Source of the DNA: Prevotellaceae bacterium
Lineage (GTDB): Bacteria; Bacteroidota; Bacteroidia; Bacteroidales; UBA932
Reading direction: 5' to 3'
NCBI GenBank assembly: GCA_031284065.1
Contig: JAITAP010000177.1
Location: 1-8,227, forward strand
DNA: 8,227 nt
Shown here: positions 7,242-8,227 of the stretch, piece after piece
Numbering within the stretch: the stretch's first letter is position 1
How the letters are laid out: the number at the start of each line of letters is the position of its first letter
Position numbers and translations under genes: made by a program
The notes under the pieces: generated by a model
Databases searched by the model: none
Told to the model about the DNA's origin: nothing
What the model saw: only the letters and a program-made list of their open reading frames with translations

Positions 7242-8227
7242 ATGTACCGCTTTTTTCGCCCCCTGTTTTTCTTGTTTAGCCCCGAAGTCATGCACCGCGC
7301 CATTATGCTCATGATTGGCGCGCTACGGTTTACTCCCTGTGGCAGGAGTCTGGTGAAAAAATGCTGCGCTTACCAGCGCCAATCGCTTGGGGTAAGCGTA
7401 TTCGGCATTGACTTCCCAAATCCGGTGGGCTTGGCGGCCGGGTTTGACAAAAATGCCGAGCACGTGAACGAGCTGGCATGTCTGGGGTTTGGATATATTG
7501 AGGTAGGTTCGGTAACGCCGTTGGCGCAAAGCGGAAACCCCAAGCCGCGCTGCTTTCGGCTGCCCAAAGACACGGCAATTATCAACCGCATGGGCTTCAA
7601 CAACGAGGGGGTAGAAGCGGTGGTGAAAAACCTGCGCAGGCGCAACCCCAAGCTGGTGGTAGGCGCTAATATTGGCAAAAATACGCTCACCCCAAACGAC
7701 CATGCCCCCGACGACTACGCCGCGTGCTTCGCGGCGCTCTACCTCCATGCGGATTACTTTGTGGTAAACGTGAGCTGCCCCAACGTGAGCAGCCTGTGCG
7801 AGCTGCAAAGTAGCGAGCAACTCACCGCCATTGTCCGGCGGCTCACCGCGTTCCGTACCGTGCAGCCACAGCGCAAGCCCATTCTCCTCAAGCTTTCCCC
7901 CGACCTGACGCCTGCGCAGATAGACGATGCGCTGGCGGTGATAGCCAACGAAAATCTGGACGGCGTGGTTGCCGCCAACACCACTACTCGCCGCGACGGG
8001 CTGAAAACACCCCAACCCAAAGTTGAAAGCATTGGCAGGGGCGGGCTAAGCGGAGCGCCGCTCACGCAGCGCGCGCTGGAAATGGTGCAATACATTAGCC
8101 GCAAAACGCACGGCAAGCTGCCCATTATCGGCGTGGGCGGCATTATGACCCCGCAGGACGCTCTGAACATGCTGCACGCCGGAGCTGCGCTCGTTCAGGT
8201 TTACAGCGGCTTCATATATCAAGGCCC
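7242..8227 (+). CDS. pyrD: Dihydroorotate dehydrogenase (quinone), class 2, 3' end cut by the window
   Basis: It oxidises dihydroorotate to orotate in pyrimidine synthesis and passes electrons through FMN to membrane quinone. The frame stays open to the window end: 328 codons of an expected 340 or so, missing only the last residues. ATG 7242 is the first ATG after an in-frame TAA at 7236-7238. Class 2 features are the amphipathic N-terminal membrane extension (MYRFFRPLFFLFSPE onward, about 45 residues before the barrel), AAGFDKNAE with Lys70, IINRMGFNN with Asn115, GANIGKN with Asn143, LKLSPDL with Lys217, Asn246 in NTTT, GGLSG, IGVGGI, and VQVYSGFIYQG. The FMN and orotate residues of E. coli PyrD have counterparts here. 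The exception is the catalytic base: in NVSCPN it is Cys179 (TGC at 7776), where E. coli has Ser175 in NISSPN. Cys is the class 1 residue. The gene has its own strong promoter and no close partner in the window. Confidence 0.95.
   Translation, partial: MYRFFRPLFFLFSPEVMHRAIMLMIGALRFTPCGRSLVKKCCAYQRQSLGVSVFGIDFPNPVGLAAGFDKNAEHVNELACLGFGYIEVGSVTPLAQSGNPKPRCFRLPKDTAIINRMGFNNEGVEAVVKNLRRRNPKLVVGANIGKNTLTPNDHAPDDYAACFAALYLHADYFVVNVSCPNVSSLCELQSSEQLTAIVRRLTAFRTVQPQRKPILLKLSPDLTPAQIDDALAVIANENLDGVVAANTTTRRDGLKTPQPKVESIGRGGLSGAPLTQRALEMVQYISRKTHGKLPIIGVGGIMTPQDALNMLHAGAALVQVYSGFIYQG

Noticed and set aside
7057..7314. 85-codon + strand open frame between the LtaS-like gene and pyrD
   Set aside because: It runs through the long hairpin and the pyrD promoter and overlaps the pyrD start in another frame. 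No protein feature is seen.
7323..8015. 230-codon minus-strand open frame
   Set aside because: It is antisense to pyrD, whose conserved motifs are clear on the + strand; it is a compositional shadow.

Overview
The window looks like chromosomal DNA from a Bacteroidota (Bacteroidetes) bacterium, probably of the order Bacteroidales, with G+C-rich genes and A+T-richer intergenic DNA. Four things point that way: a promoter matching the Bacteroidetes -33/-7 consensus (TTTG, 19 bases, TACCTTTG) upstream of pyrD; the near absence of Shine-Dalgarno sequences before the main genes; single-chain GcvP and class 2 PyrD sequences; and a secreted protein ending in an outer-membrane barrel. I cannot name a genus. 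All four main genes lie on the + strand, and the ends cut the gcvP upstream region and the pyrD 3' end.

Layout: (1) 65-2899, gcvP, the complete glycine decarboxylase P-protein of the glycine cleavage system. (2) 2918-4648, 18 bases later and probably co-transcribed, a secreted protein of unknown function with a signal peptide, a periplasmic region and a C-terminal part that looks like an outer-membrane beta-barrel. (3) 4649-5043, a 395-base intergenic region holding an 18-unit TC microsatellite, a G+C-rich segment that can fold, a strong intrinsic terminator and a candidate promoter. (4) 5044-7047, a five-helix membrane protein with an extracytoplasmic LtaS/MdoB-like sulfatase-fold domain (alkaline phosphatase superfamily), with all expected metal and nucleophile residues. 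(5) 7048-7241, an intergenic region with a 21-bp hairpin and the pyrD promoter. (6) 7242 to the window end, pyrD, a class 2 (quinone) dihydroorotate dehydrogenase lacking only its last residues. It carries Cys where the characterised class 2 enzymes have the catalytic Ser.

The genes do not form one pathway. gcvP serves one-carbon/glycine metabolism and pyrD serves pyrimidine synthesis. The two between them are envelope proteins, and terminators and promoters suggest three transcription units: gcvP plus the outer-membrane protein, the LtaS-like gene, and pyrD. I see no defence system, mobile element, CRISPR array, tRNA or rRNA. The best leads are the microsatellite/structured-RNA intergenic region, the uncharacterised outer-membrane protein and the Cys-type class 2 PyrD.
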